A stretch of 64,000 bases of DNA, from positions 62,001 through 126,000 of the forward strand of contig CALXOX010000002.1 in NCBI GenBank assembly GCA_944390125.1. Direction: 5' to 3'. A program made the translations under genes and the position numbers. The stretch is from an uncultured Alphaproteobacteria bacterium. Its GTDB lineage: Bacteria > Pseudomonadota > Alphaproteobacteria > Rs-D84. Below the pieces are notes generated by a model. It saw nothing but the letters and a program-made list of their open reading frames with translations, did not search any database and was not told where the DNA came from. Positions 1-8,042 of this stretch are shown here, piece after piece (the stretch's first letter is position 1; the number at the start of each line of letters is the position of its first letter).

Positions 1-728
1 TATTAGCGCAGGGCGGTGAATTTGGTTTGTTGATGTTGCAGACTATGAAAGTTTCTGGAATCGATGCTCTACCACAGGCACATCAAGAAATTTTAACTGC
101 GATAATTATAGTTTCTATTATGTTGACTCCAATCTTGTTGGCGGTCTTTGACTTGATGCGTAAAAAGGGTTGGATTTTATCTAAATACCCACTGCAATCT
201 GTTGAAGACAAAAACAAGAGCATAAAGCCAGCAGTTGTGATTTGTGGGTTTGGTCGCGTAGGACAAATTGTTGCAGAAATGTTGACCGCAGAGAACGTGC
301 CATATATAGCAATTGATTTAGACGTAAATGCCGTGATGATGGGGCGTGCACAAGGCTTTAATGTTGTATATGGTAATACTAGCAGTGACGCGGTATTGCG
401 TGATTTTGGACTGCAGCCAAGGCGTACAAAGGCCGTGGTTGTTGCATTGGACAATGTTGCAACAGCGCGTGATACTATACTAACAGTTCGCAATATTGCG
501 CCGAAAGTAAAAATATTTGCACGTGCACGTAATTTAGCAGATACCAAAGAGTTGTTAAAAGAAGGTGTTACTGAGGCATTACCTGAAACGATAGAGTCAT
601 CATTTATGTTGGGGTCTGGGGTGTTGTCACATTTAGGTATATCAGAAAAGCGTATAGATAATTTACTAAACGACTTTCGGGCTGATAATTATGCAAATGT
701 TGGCAAGACTATTGCTGATAGAAGTTAG
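1..728 (+). CDS. Monovalent cation:proton antiporter (KefB/CPA2 type), C-terminal part
   Basis: The reading frame is open from the left edge, so the 5' end is missing. The first residues read LAQGGEFG, the motif typical of CPA2/KefB antiporters. One further membrane helix follows (about IIIVSIMLTPILLAVFDL). After it comes a cytoplasmic Rossmann RCK/TrkA-N domain with the nucleotide-binding motif GFGRVG and an acidic residue after the second strand (AIDLD). Proteins of this family exchange K+ or Na+ for H+ across the inner membrane, and the RCK domain gates them through bound nucleotide or glutathione. No TrkA-C domain is evident after the N domain. A terminator follows 20 bases after the stop. 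The substrate ion cannot be decided from this fragment. Confidence 0.88.
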   Translation, partial: LAQGGEFGLLMLQTMKVSGIDALPQAHQEILTAIIIVSIMLTPILLAVFDLMRKKGWILSKYPLQSVEDKNKSIKPAVVICGFGRVGQIVAEMLTAENVPYIAIDLDVNAVMMGRAQGFNVVYGNTSSDAVLRDFGLQPRRTKAVVVALDNVATARDTILTVRNIAPKVKIFARARNLADTKELLKEGVTEALPETIESSFMLGSGVLSHLGISEKRIDNLLNDFRADNYANVGKTIADRS

Positions 729-747
729 AATATAAAACCTAAAACAT

Positions 748-775
748 AAAAGTCCCAATTTTGGGACTTTTATAT
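748..775 (+). terminator. Rho-independent terminator after the antiporter gene
   Basis: A perfect 11-bp stem (AAAAGTCCCAA / TTGGGACTTTT) with a TT loop follows the antiporter stop codon. Confidence 0.85.
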
Positions 776-824
776 TTGATTTTGTAGGTTTGTGTTGTTA
801 TATTTTCTGAAACGGGGAAGAAAG

Positions 825-1361
825 ATGAAACGTACAATTTGGAAATATATTGGAATAATTCTGGCGGCTGTTTTGGCAGACCAGTTTACTAAAAGTATAT
901 TGCTGTATCTGATAACTGGCACGGTGCCTTTATATGGACCTGCGTGGGACGTTGTTGGGGTGCCATATTTAATGACTCAGGTATGTAATTTCTTTAATAT
1001 AGTGTTTACTTGGAATCCTGGTGCGTCATTTTCAATGTTGCGTGCTGTCGGTGAAGCGGCACCAATGATTATAATAATAGGTACAGGCTTTATAATTGGC
1101 TTTATAGGTTATTATTTGTTTGCGCGTGCACCGAAATATGAAAAGGCACCTTTGGCTTTGATAGTTGGTGGTGCACTTGGTAATTTAATTGATCGTGTCA
1201 GATTTGGCGCGGTAATTGACTTTTTAGACTTCCATATTGGTGGATGGCATTATCCGGCATTTAATGTTGCCGATATGTGTATCGTATTGGGCGTATGCTG
1301 GCTGATATTAAACTTTATATTGGCGCGTCGTCGTTGTATAAATTCTGTTGAATCAAAATAA
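825..1361 (+). CDS. lspA: Lipoprotein signal peptidase (signal peptidase II)
   Basis: This is the inner-membrane aspartyl protease that cleaves prolipoproteins at the lipobox after Lgt has added diacylglycerol. lgt lies at 58190 in this window. The 178-residue protein has four predicted helices and the family blocks NPGASFS, GNLIDR and FNVAD. The aspartates in the last two blocks are the catalytic pair. An in-frame GTG at 792 would add 11 residues, but the ATG at 825 has a GGGGAAGAAAG ribosome-binding site just upstream and gives the expected N-terminus. yidC follows 14 bases downstream and is probably cotranscribed. Confidence 0.95.
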   Translation: MKRTIWKYIGIILAAVLADQFTKSILLYLITGTVPLYGPAWDVVGVPYLMTQVCNFFNIVFTWNPGASFSMLRAVGEAAPMIIIIGTGFIIGFIGYYLFARAPKYEKAPLALIVGGALGNLIDRVRFGAVIDFLDFHIGGWHYPAFNVADMCIVLGVCWLILNFILARRRCINSVESK

Positions 1362-1375
1362 GGTGAAAAATAATC

Positions 1376-2947
1376 ATGGTAAAATATATGAATAATAATT
1401 CAGGCTTCCAGCAGTGGAATGCTGCGAAAGATGCTGCACAAAAAAAATCTCCATGGATGGGTTTTTTGTGGTGGGTAATATTATTTGTTGCAGCATGGTG
1501 GTTGATGACTTGGTGGATGGGACCGAAACCTACGCAGACGGATGCAGAAAACGCTGTTGCTGTTGAGGCGGTAGATTTATCCGCTGTCCCTGTAACCGAA
1601 ATTTCGTCGGATAATTTGACAGCTGACGTTCAGGGATTGCGTATATCTAACGTAGAATTGCTAAAGTATGCGTCAAATGCATCAGAAGATAATAGTGCAC
1701 CGGTAACGCTATTGGGCACAGAAGGTGCTTTTGCAGAAATTGGTTTATTATCTACTGGTACCACGGCTCCGACTGCGACGACCGTATGGAAGAATTCAGA
1801 TGGTGTTTCGACTTGGCGTAATTCGGATGGTGTTTCTTTTTCCAGAACTATTACTATCAATGATTATGTAATATCTGTTACAGATACTGTAAAGAATGCG
1901 TCCAAGAAAGAGATTTCTGTGGCGCCGTATGCAAGAATAGTTCGTGTAAATGATATGAAATCTTCAGCAGGAGTTTATACTGGTTCGGTTGCGTTTGTGA
2001 ACAGTGATTTAGAACACGAAGATTGGCCACGTATAGCGAAAAAGTCTTTTGCATATTCTACGACAAACGGTTTTATTGGTTTTGTTGATCAATATTGGGA
2101 AACGGTATTATCAATAAATAGTCCAGATCAAACAATGCGGGTTAAAGCACTGGGTGATATGTATCAGGCAGATGCTGCGGCCAATGTTGTGGTTGTTGCA
2201 CCCGGCGCGGAACAAACGATAACAACGAATTTATATGTTGGACCACGCGACAGAAACACATTGATGAATGCGGATAGTTTTATTTCAGGTATAGATCAAA
2301 CTGTTGATTATGGTTGGTTCTGGTTCTTCGTTCGTCCGATACTATGGTTATTAAACGTATTGAATTCATTCGTTATGAATTATGGTGTTGCGATAATAAT
2401 AATGACATTGCTATTGCGTTTGGCAATGTGGCCTTTGACTCGCAAATCTTATGTTTCAATGATGGCGATGCAGAAAATGCAGCCAGAAATGGCACGCATT
2501 CAGAAACTGTATGCTAATGACAAGGCTCGTATGCAGATGGAAATGATGCGTTTGTATCAAACGCATAAGACTTCACCGATGTCAGGTTGCTTGCCTATGC
2601 TGATTCAGATACCAATCTTCTTTGCACTGTATAAGGCGTTATTGATATCTGTGCAGATGCGCAGCGCACACTTCTTGTGGATATCTGATTTGGCGGCTAT
2701 GGATCCATATTTTATCTTACCAGTATTGATGGGGTTGACGATGTGGTTTCAACAAAAGTTACAGACTGCATCTAACGGTGCGCAAACGAATGATGCAATT
2801 GCGCAAACACAAAAGATGATGAAATGGATGCCATTATTGTTTACTGTCATGTTTGCATGGATGCCAGCTGGCTTAGTACTTTACTGGACTGTATCTAATA
2901 TCTTTGGAATAGGGCAGATGTATTACATAAAACGCTTAGGTAAATAA
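1376..2947 (+). CDS. yidC: Membrane protein insertase YidC
   Basis: YidC inserts and folds inner-membrane proteins, alone or with SecYEG. The 523-residue protein has an N-terminal helix near residues 25-45, a large beta-rich periplasmic domain of about residues 80-310, and the conserved C-terminal five-helix insertase core of about residues 320-520. The core carries LLRLAMWPLT, then KMQPEMARIQ, then SPMSGCLPMLIQIPIFFALY. A second in-frame ATG at 1388 would remove four residues, so the exact start is uncertain. It lies immediately downstream of lspA. The usual neighbours rnpA and rpmH are not here. Confidence 0.96.
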   Translation: MVKYMNNNSGFQQWNAAKDAAQKKSPWMGFLWWVILFVAAWWLMTWWMGPKPTQTDAENAVAVEAVDLSAVPVTEISSDNLTADVQGLRISNVELLKYASNASEDNSAPVTLLGTEGAFAEIGLLSTGTTAPTATTVWKNSDGVSTWRNSDGVSFSRTITINDYVISVTDTVKNASKKEISVAPYARIVRVNDMKSSAGVYTGSVAFVNSDLEHEDWPRIAKKSFAYSTTNGFIGFVDQYWETVLSINSPDQTMRVKALGDMYQADAAANVVVVAPGAEQTITTNLYVGPRDRNTLMNADSFISGIDQTVDYGWFWFFVRPILWLLNVLNSFVMNYGVAIIIMTLLLRLAMWPLTRKSYVSMMAMQKMQPEMARIQKLYANDKARMQMEMMRLYQTHKTSPMSGCLPMLIQIPIFFALYKALLISVQMRSAHFLWISDLAAMDPYFILPVLMGLTMWFQQKLQTASNGAQTNDAIAQTQKMMKWMPLLFTVMFAWMPAGLVLYWTVSNIFGIGQMYYIKRLGK

Positions 2948-2956
2948 GCAGTTTAA

Positions 2957-2985
2957 AGGCGCCCTTATGGGCGCTTTATTTTTTT
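2957..2985. terminator. Terminator shared by yidC and the convergent small gene
   Basis: A GCGCCC/GGGCGC stem with a TTAT loop is followed by a T-rich tract on the plus strand. The stop codon of the minus-strand gene lies inside it. Confidence 0.8.
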
Positions 2986-3312
2986 ATATAATGCACGAGG
3001 CGTTTGAATAAAGGGTGCATGCATACCAATACTTCGTTTACATAAATCAACGCAACTTTTTGCGTTATATATATGTTCTGATATATTGACACGGTAACTA
3101 TCTCCAACGTCTATGAATATCCAGCCATAAGCTTTTAGCAAAGACATCTGTCGTTTGTTTAAAGCAATTTGCGCAATATTACCACGACGTACAAACTGAA
3201 ACATTATGTAATAGTTTTTGCGTGTGCGTACTATAGGTGCGCAATGTCTTGGCGCTTTACATAGAAATCTAGGTAATAATTTAGATGTATTTTCAGAAAA
3301 ACCAATAATCAT
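2965..3312 (-). CDS. Hypothetical basic protein, 115 aa
   Basis: I do not recognise this protein. It is basic and Cys-containing, rich in Arg and Lys, with no signal peptide or membrane helix. The start ATG at 3312 has a textbook AAAAGGAG ribosome-binding site 8 bases upstream, and the stop falls in the terminator shared with yidC, so it is probably a real gene. It starts 22 bases after the stop of the 119-residue gene upstream, which suggests a two-gene operon. One motif-like stretch is LNKRQMSLLKAYGWIFIDVG. A nucleic-acid-binding role would fit the charge but is a guess. Confidence 0.6.
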   Translation of the reverse strand: MIIGFSENTSKLLPRFLCKAPRHCAPIVRTRKNYYIMFQFVRRGNIAQIALNKRQMSLLKAYGWIFIDVGDSYRVNISEHIYNAKSCVDLCKRSIGMHAPFIQTPRALYKKIKRP

Positions 3313-3334
3313 GATATATTTCTCCTTTTAGCAT

Positions 3335-3694
3335 TTATTCAATCCAGCCGTGTTGTTTTGCTGCTGTTGTTATAGTTTCCATGGCACGTCTCCACAAATC
3401 TGCGGCTTTATTTTCTTCCCAAATATATTGATGTGGAGCGCGTCGCCTATCACCAAACTTTTTCATTATGTGTAATTGTTCATCCGTCAATTGTCCAGAT
3501 AGGTATAGTTTTGTAATCATTGTTTCTACATCTAATAACTCGCAAACTTTTCTGCTGGAAACGTTGCGGTTTCGTGTAAAACCATTTTGAACAGACTTAG
3601 AATATAAAAACCAAAACCATAATTGTTCAGCGCTTTGAAATTTTTCAGCATATGCGTTGTATGATGCATTGTTAGATGTTTTTGTATTTTTCAT
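3335..3694 (-). CDS. Conserved hypothetical protein, 119 aa
   Basis: The frame is open back to 3847, but the ATG at 3694 is preceded by AAAGGAGGAGAG and is the likely start. The mature sequence has an aromatic N-terminal segment (SAEQLWFWFLYSK), a middle segment resembling a helix-turn-helix (VCELLDVETMITKLYLSGQL), and an Arg/Trp-rich end (WRRAMETI). From memory it resembles small conserved alphaproteobacterial proteins of unknown function, but I cannot name a family. The upstream region carries several perfect inverted repeats, so self-regulation is possible. Confidence 0.6.
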   Translation of the reverse strand: MKNTKTSNNASYNAYAEKFQSAEQLWFWFLYSKSVQNGFTRNRNVSSRKVCELLDVETMITKLYLSGQLTDEQLHIMKKFGDRRRAPHQYIWEENKAADLWRRAMETITTAAKQHGWIE

Positions 3695-3736
3695 TTTCTC
3701 TCCTCCTTTTATTTGTTGTATGAAAAAGATATATAA

Positions 3737-3836
3737 AGCAATAATTGTAATCTGTAAAAGATTACAACCATTGGTTGAACGTTGAATCGGAAAATCGATT
3801 CGTTTTAGGATTTTTTTCTTTTGGTTGCGAATCGAT
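3737..3836 (-). promoter_or_regulatory. Promoter region with clustered inverted repeats
   Basis: Upstream of the 119-residue gene there are three perfect inverted repeats. The first is TTGTAATC (3745-3752) with GATTACAA (3760-3767). The second is GAATCG (3784-3789) with CGATTC (3796-3801). The third is ATCGATTCG (3794-3802) with CGAATCGAT (3828-3836). On the minus strand a plausible promoter TTACAG-N16-TATATA overlaps the first repeat. Such dyads are typical of operators, but no regulator is identified. Confidence 0.4.
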
Positions 3837-3867
3837 AAAACACGCAAGTTTCATAAATTTATGAAAA

Positions 3868-3892
3868 TAAAAAAGCGCCTGTATGGCGCATT
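3868..3892 (-). terminator. Terminator, minus strand
   Basis: A GCGCC/GGCGC stem with a 5-base loop is followed on the minus strand by TTTTTTATTTT. It lies about 75 bases beyond the virB10 terminator in the same direction. Confidence 0.65.
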
Positions 3893-3960
3893 TGTGAAAT
3901 ATTGTTTAGTTTTTTCTTGTGTTATTATATAAATTCCTCCAATTTTAATTTCAATATGTA

Positions 3961-3991
3961 AAAAAATAACCCGCCGAAAGGCGGGATATTT
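3961..3991 (-). terminator. Terminator of the virB8-9-10 operon
   Basis: A CCCGCC/GGCGGG stem with a GAAA-type tetraloop is followed on the minus strand by a T-rich tract. It begins directly after the virB10 stop codon. Confidence 0.85.
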
Positions 3992-6451
3992 TTATAAGAT
4001 TGGCGGGAAACAATCGGTACCAGTTTCTGGGCAGCAATTGAAACCTTGTTCACCCATATCTGTATAGATTTCACCAGGGCAACAACCATATTCATCTGGT
4101 AACGCGCCACCTTCACAAGTTATAATAGTTTCGACTGTTTCGGATGTATCCGTAGATGCATCAGCAAACGGATTCTGAATTGTCCCGTCATCATTGTAAT
4201 TCAACCCTAAGACATTCTCATTATACGACTGACTGCCTTGAATACCAGTTAAACCGGTACCTGTATTGAATGAAGAACCAGAACTAGTTCCGTAGTTAGT
4301 TTCGAAACTCTGCTGTTGACTTTGGTAATATGCATCTTGTTTAGCATTATTGATAGCCTGATAGTTCAATGACTGGCAATAAGCTAAAACAGTTCTGTAA
4401 TCATAACCAGATTGTGCAATTTCACTAACTTTTGCATTATTGATGTCCCAAAGACCGTCAGAGTCTGTCATGCAATATTGCTCCAGATTGAAAGAACGTA
4501 CCTGACCCGTCCATGAAGAATCACCGTAATTCACAGATGGGAAGTTCTGGCGCCACGCGTCATTTCTTATGTTTCTGGATTTTGGAGCCAAACCAGAAGA
4601 AGACTGCACTTTATTGACAGAGCATTCTTTGCTATCATCGTTACCGCATGTGATAACCAAATCAGATGGGGAATATACAGTTATACGGGTTCCAGCCGCG
4701 ATTGAAAATGGTGGAATTGTATTATCCATTGCGTCGACAATCAATTTCTGTGCGACTTGATTCCACGCAGTAATGATTTCGTTCTTTGCGAGTTCTGATG
4801 AACGAATTGTGCCGGATTGAACAACCGTATTATTATCCAAATCAATCTGATTGATAAACGCGTCTGAAATAGGTGCGATCATATTCACTGCCGCTGGCAC
4901 AATCGCAGTCAACATTGGCATGACCAATTGTTCAACATAATCCGTACTTCCATGCCCTGGAACGCCCTGACGTCCCTGAGAATCGCCAGAGAAAGGCATT
5001 GAACTATTATCGTTAAAGTTGAATTCAACCCCACTTGGTAATATGAATTGATACCATTTTATGTCCATACGGCCGATGGATTTATATGGACCTGGCAATT
5101 CACCAGTTACATAACCCAACATCAACGTACCTGTTGGAATAACTATAGTTCTGCCATCATCTGCATAAACGTTTCTATCTACTGTCGCACGAACAGGCAA
5201 AGTCTGTGAGATGCACGAACCATCTGCTTTACAACCGTAAAGAGAAGGGTCAGCACGAACTTCAGATACGATTGTTGCAGGAATAGGTTTATATTGGCGT
5301 AAAACGAACTTTCTATCATATGGCTCAGATGAAAAGACAGCTTCTCCACTTGTACCGACAATAACATCTGTGGCTGGTGCTTCACCTAACTGTACGCGTT
5401 TAAAACCGGCACCCGCTGCCGCTGTAGCGCCCTGGCCAACTAGCTCAGCTGTTGTCAATTGAGTTGCCTTATTTACAACTTTATTTGTTGCAGGATTAGA
5501 CAGTTGTGGCAATGCACCATTTTGAATAGTTGTATAACCAATATGTTCAGCGTCTGTACCTATTTTTTGTGCATTGTTATCTATGTCTGTTATTATACCG
5601 TTATCTGGATTATAGACACCTGTTGGATTTTCACAGTTTTTATCCGAAAATGGGTAATAATAATATGTGCCACCAAGTGGGCGAATCCAACCACTTTGTA
5701 CCCCAGATAAATTATACCCAGGCATTGCGAAATCCGAACAAGCCTCAGATGGTCTTACATATTCTGGCCCAGCTTCTACAAAAGTTTCTTGTTTCTTGGG
5801 TTCTTCAAAAACAAATGAAGGTGTCTGTGCAATTGTTTCCAAATCCTTTTTTATTTCCTGCTTAAAACTTGGTTGTTCAACAACTTCTTGCACAGGTTTT
5901 ATTTCTTCAAAGACAGGTGCCGGTTCTGACACGGGTTCCGGTTCAGGCAACTGAATCTTTTTTGCGCCCAAAACAATTACAACCTTTTCGGTTTTTTTCA
6001 TATTATCCGTTTCTGTTGCCCCACGCCAGTCAATGAACAATGCGGCGGCGTGTGCATCTGCAGACAAAGTTGGCTTATACGTCAATTCTATTGTGCAAGA
6101 CGTATTAGAATCGATTTGCCCCAGACTTGTGCAAGTATTCTTCTCTGATAAACCTGTGGCGTTTTCAGATGTACGTACTGCCATTATTTTAACGGGGGCA
6201 TCAGTAGATATTTTTATTGTTTCGGACTCAGTTTCACCGACCGTAACATTTGCCCAATCTACCGTATCAGGGAAAATAGAAAGGTTTATTGCGACTTCTT
6301 CGGCATTTTCTAATTTTTCTTCTTCTTTATGCGTCAATAGAAGCGTCAGTAAAATCAGTACAACGACAAAAGCTGCCGCCAGCAACAACCATTGTATATG
6401 CTTTGGCGTGTTTTTACGCAAATCAGAAAATTGTTGTTTTAAATTAGTCAT
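3992..6451 (-). CDS. virB10: VirB10/TrbI-type (DotG-like) type IV secretion protein with extra domains
   Basis: VirB10 spans the inner membrane, periplasm and outer membrane and links ATPase energy to the channel. This 819-residue version has a short cytoplasmic start and one helix at about residues 20-42. A beta-rich Ig-like region at about 55-165 has the pattern of ASPM/HYDIN-type domains (VTVGETESETIKI, NTSCTIELTYKP). A Pro/Glu-rich linker follows at about 170-240. The TrbI domain lies near 400-590 (TVDRNVYADDGRTIVIPTG and RMDIKWYQFILPSG). A Gln/Ser/Asn-rich stretch and a Cys-rich tail with two CC pairs end the protein. Family members usually end soon after TrbI, so the roughly 230-residue tail is unusual. 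A TTG at 6463 could add four residues. It is third in the operon after virB8 and virB9. Confidence 0.85.
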   Translation of the reverse strand: MTNLKQQFSDLRKNTPKHIQWLLLAAAFVVVLILLTLLLTHKEEEKLENAEEVAINLSIFPDTVDWANVTVGETESETIKISTDAPVKIMAVRTSENATGLSEKNTCTSLGQIDSNTSCTIELTYKPTLSADAHAAALFIDWRGATETDNMKKTEKVVIVLGAKKIQLPEPEPVSEPAPVFEEIKPVQEVVEQPSFKQEIKKDLETIAQTPSFVFEEPKKQETFVEAGPEYVRPSEACSDFAMPGYNLSGVQSGWIRPLGGTYYYYPFSDKNCENPTGVYNPDNGIITDIDNNAQKIGTDAEHIGYTTIQNGALPQLSNPATNKVVNKATQLTTAELVGQGATAAAGAGFKRVQLGEAPATDVIVGTSGEAVFSSEPYDRKFVLRQYKPIPATIVSEVRADPSLYGCKADGSCISQTLPVRATVDRNVYADDGRTIVIPTGTLMLGYVTGELPGPYKSIGRMDIKWYQFILPSGVEFNFNDNSSMPFSGDSQGRQGVPGHGSTDYVEQLVMPMLTAIVPAAVNMIAPISDAFINQIDLDNNTVVQSGTIRSSELAKNEIITAWNQVAQKLIVDAMDNTIPPFSIAAGTRITVYSPSDLVITCGNDDSKECSVNKVQSSSGLAPKSRNIRNDAWRQNFPSVNYGDSSWTGQVRSFNLEQYCMTDSDGLWDINNAKVSEIAQSGYDYRTVLAYCQSLNYQAINNAKQDAYYQSQQQSFETNYGTSSGSSFNTGTGLTGIQGSQSYNENVLGLNYNDDGTIQNPFADASTDTSETVETIITCEGGALPDEYGCCPGEIYTDMGEQGFNCCPETGTDCFPPIL

Positions 6452-6475
6452 CTTTTCCCGCAACCATAAAGAGTT

Positions 6476-8014
6476 TTATTGTACACGCACAACACTGCAA
6501 CTTGTTCCGCTGAATTCCAGCAGTTTATTACATAATTGTTGTGCAGTATTTACGTCTGATAATGGGCCAATGCGCAGGCGGTACAAACGTGCCGCAGAAG
6601 AATCAGAACCTAAATCACCGACACCTTGCTCGTCAACCGCAAAGAACACCATGTCTTTATACGGGGTCAGGATACCTTGACCGTTTTCACCGCTGAACTT
6701 AGCTAATAAGTTTGCCCAATAATCATCCAAGGCCTTTACTGATGTATCCGATTTCAATTCAACCGCAACACCCGTCTGATTGCTTGTAATTAAAGGTATA
6801 TTTGACTGTGGTAGGAAAGAACCCGCGGTTAAACGTTCTGTTGGAATCATTGACAAACCGCTTGTTGAGCCGCCTGACGTTCCATAAGTAGCTGCTGGCA
6901 GGGCATAGCCTGCTGGTGCATAATAACCGCTTGTTGTGCCTGTTGGTAAATTACCTATCATCATAGGTGTTGTCGTGTACCCATTTGCCGAAGCGTTGAT
7001 TGCGTTCACATCTGCCGTGTATGCTATATTGTTCAACGATTGCCCAGACATTATGCTCTGTGCAACGTTGGCTTCTGCTAACGCCATTACAGATGCTGTG
7101 TCAGCAATCAAGAACGGTTTTTCACGCTTCTTTATGCAAACAATTCTTTGACCACTACGCAGTACCATATCACCGACTGCTTCTACAATCAGCAGACGAC
7201 CGTCTTCACCGTCTGTACGGAAACTTACAGGTGATTCACCACCTTCAATCAACAGTGATACAACCGGACGTTGTGTCATAGAAATAACTTTGTCGCCAAA
7301 ATCGATGTATGTAAATATTTGGTCGCGCCATACACGCTCTGGCGCAATTACGTAGTCATCTGGATTTGGTACATAAATGTCCAAATCAAAACGGAATTCA
7401 GACGGGTCAATTTTCATTGACTTTATCCAACCATAATCTTCGCCGTCCGTGCCAATTGTGTTTGCTGCATTTGATACTTTCTTGAATATGGATGAAGAAC
7501 CGCCTGCTGCATTTGTTGCACCGCTTGCATTTGGTAACGCTGCCGCGCCATCCAAACTAACATCTACCTGAGAATATGTAATTTCACTGGAGTTAGATGG
7601 TTCGCTGCGTAGATAAAATATGTATTGATTTCCAGATTCACCTGTCACAATTAAATTAGTGTCAGACCCTTGATTAGCAGAAACTGGGGTAATATACATT
7701 GTGCTGCCACCCTGTGTCGCATCAATCGAGAACAAACCATCGTTTCCAATTACTGCATCTGCAATTTTTTCACCATTTGGCAGTGTTATCAGAGTAGTCA
7801 TTCCGTTACGAAGTTTAACAGGTAATACACTTCCTTTTGACCAAGTAAGCTGAGCATAACCTGGCTTTACGCTGCCGGCCGCCATGTTTGCAGTCGGGTT
7901 ATCCCATGCACTTTGTACGCCGTAATTCACACCTGCTGCAGACGCAGCACCAGAACACAGTATCGCCAAGCATAACACGGATACATTTAACTTTATCGCC
8001 TTTGAAAATGTCAT
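6476..8014 (-). CDS. virB9: VirB9/TrbG-like (DotH-like) secretion protein with C-terminal SPOR domain
   Basis: The ATG at 8014 follows GGAAGGAATAGG and begins a clear signal peptide (MTFSKAIKLNVSVLCLAI, cleavage near ASA-AG). The longer frame from 8053 lacks that logic. The N-terminal part has the VirB9-like pattern LRNGMTTLITLPNGEKI and TNLIVTGESGNQYIFYL. The middle matches a VirB9/TrbG C-terminal domain (ERVWRDQIFTYIDFGDKV, then PVSFRTDGEDGRLLIVEA). After a Gly/Ala/Thr-rich linker the last 40 residues read as a SPOR domain (LYRLRIGPLSDVNTAQQLC), the family that binds denuded peptidoglycan glycan. VirB9 proteins normally lack SPOR. At 512 residues it is longer than typical VirB9. It probably forms the outer-membrane ring with the downstream VirB10. 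Confidence 0.82.
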   Translation of the reverse strand: MTFSKAIKLNVSVLCLAILCSGAASAAGVNYGVQSAWDNPTANMAAGSVKPGYAQLTWSKGSVLPVKLRNGMTTLITLPNGEKIADAVIGNDGLFSIDATQGGSTMYITPVSANQGSDTNLIVTGESGNQYIFYLRSEPSNSSEITYSQVDVSLDGAAALPNASGATNAAGGSSSIFKKVSNAANTIGTDGEDYGWIKSMKIDPSEFRFDLDIYVPNPDDYVIAPERVWRDQIFTYIDFGDKVISMTQRPVVSLLIEGGESPVSFRTDGEDGRLLIVEAVGDMVLRSGQRIVCIKKREKPFLIADTASVMALAEANVAQSIMSGQSLNNIAYTADVNAINASANGYTTTPMMIGNLPTGTTSGYYAPAGYALPAATYGTSGGSTSGLSMIPTERLTAGSFLPQSNIPLITSNQTGVAVELKSDTSVKALDDYWANLLAKFSGENGQGILTPYKDMVFFAVDEQGVGDLGSDSSAARLYRLRIGPLSDVNTAQQLCNKLLEFSGTSCSVVRVQ

Positions 8015-8042
8015 ACCTATTCCTTCCGTTTCGTGTTTTGGT

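Noticed and set aside
3925-4116. Minus-strand 63-residue frame at the virB10 end
   Set aside because: It overlaps the virB10 tail in another frame and crosses the terminator.
6033-6680. Plus-strand 215-residue frame over the virB9-virB10 junction
   Set aside because: It lies over two well-supported minus-strand genes and has no ribosome-binding site or family features.
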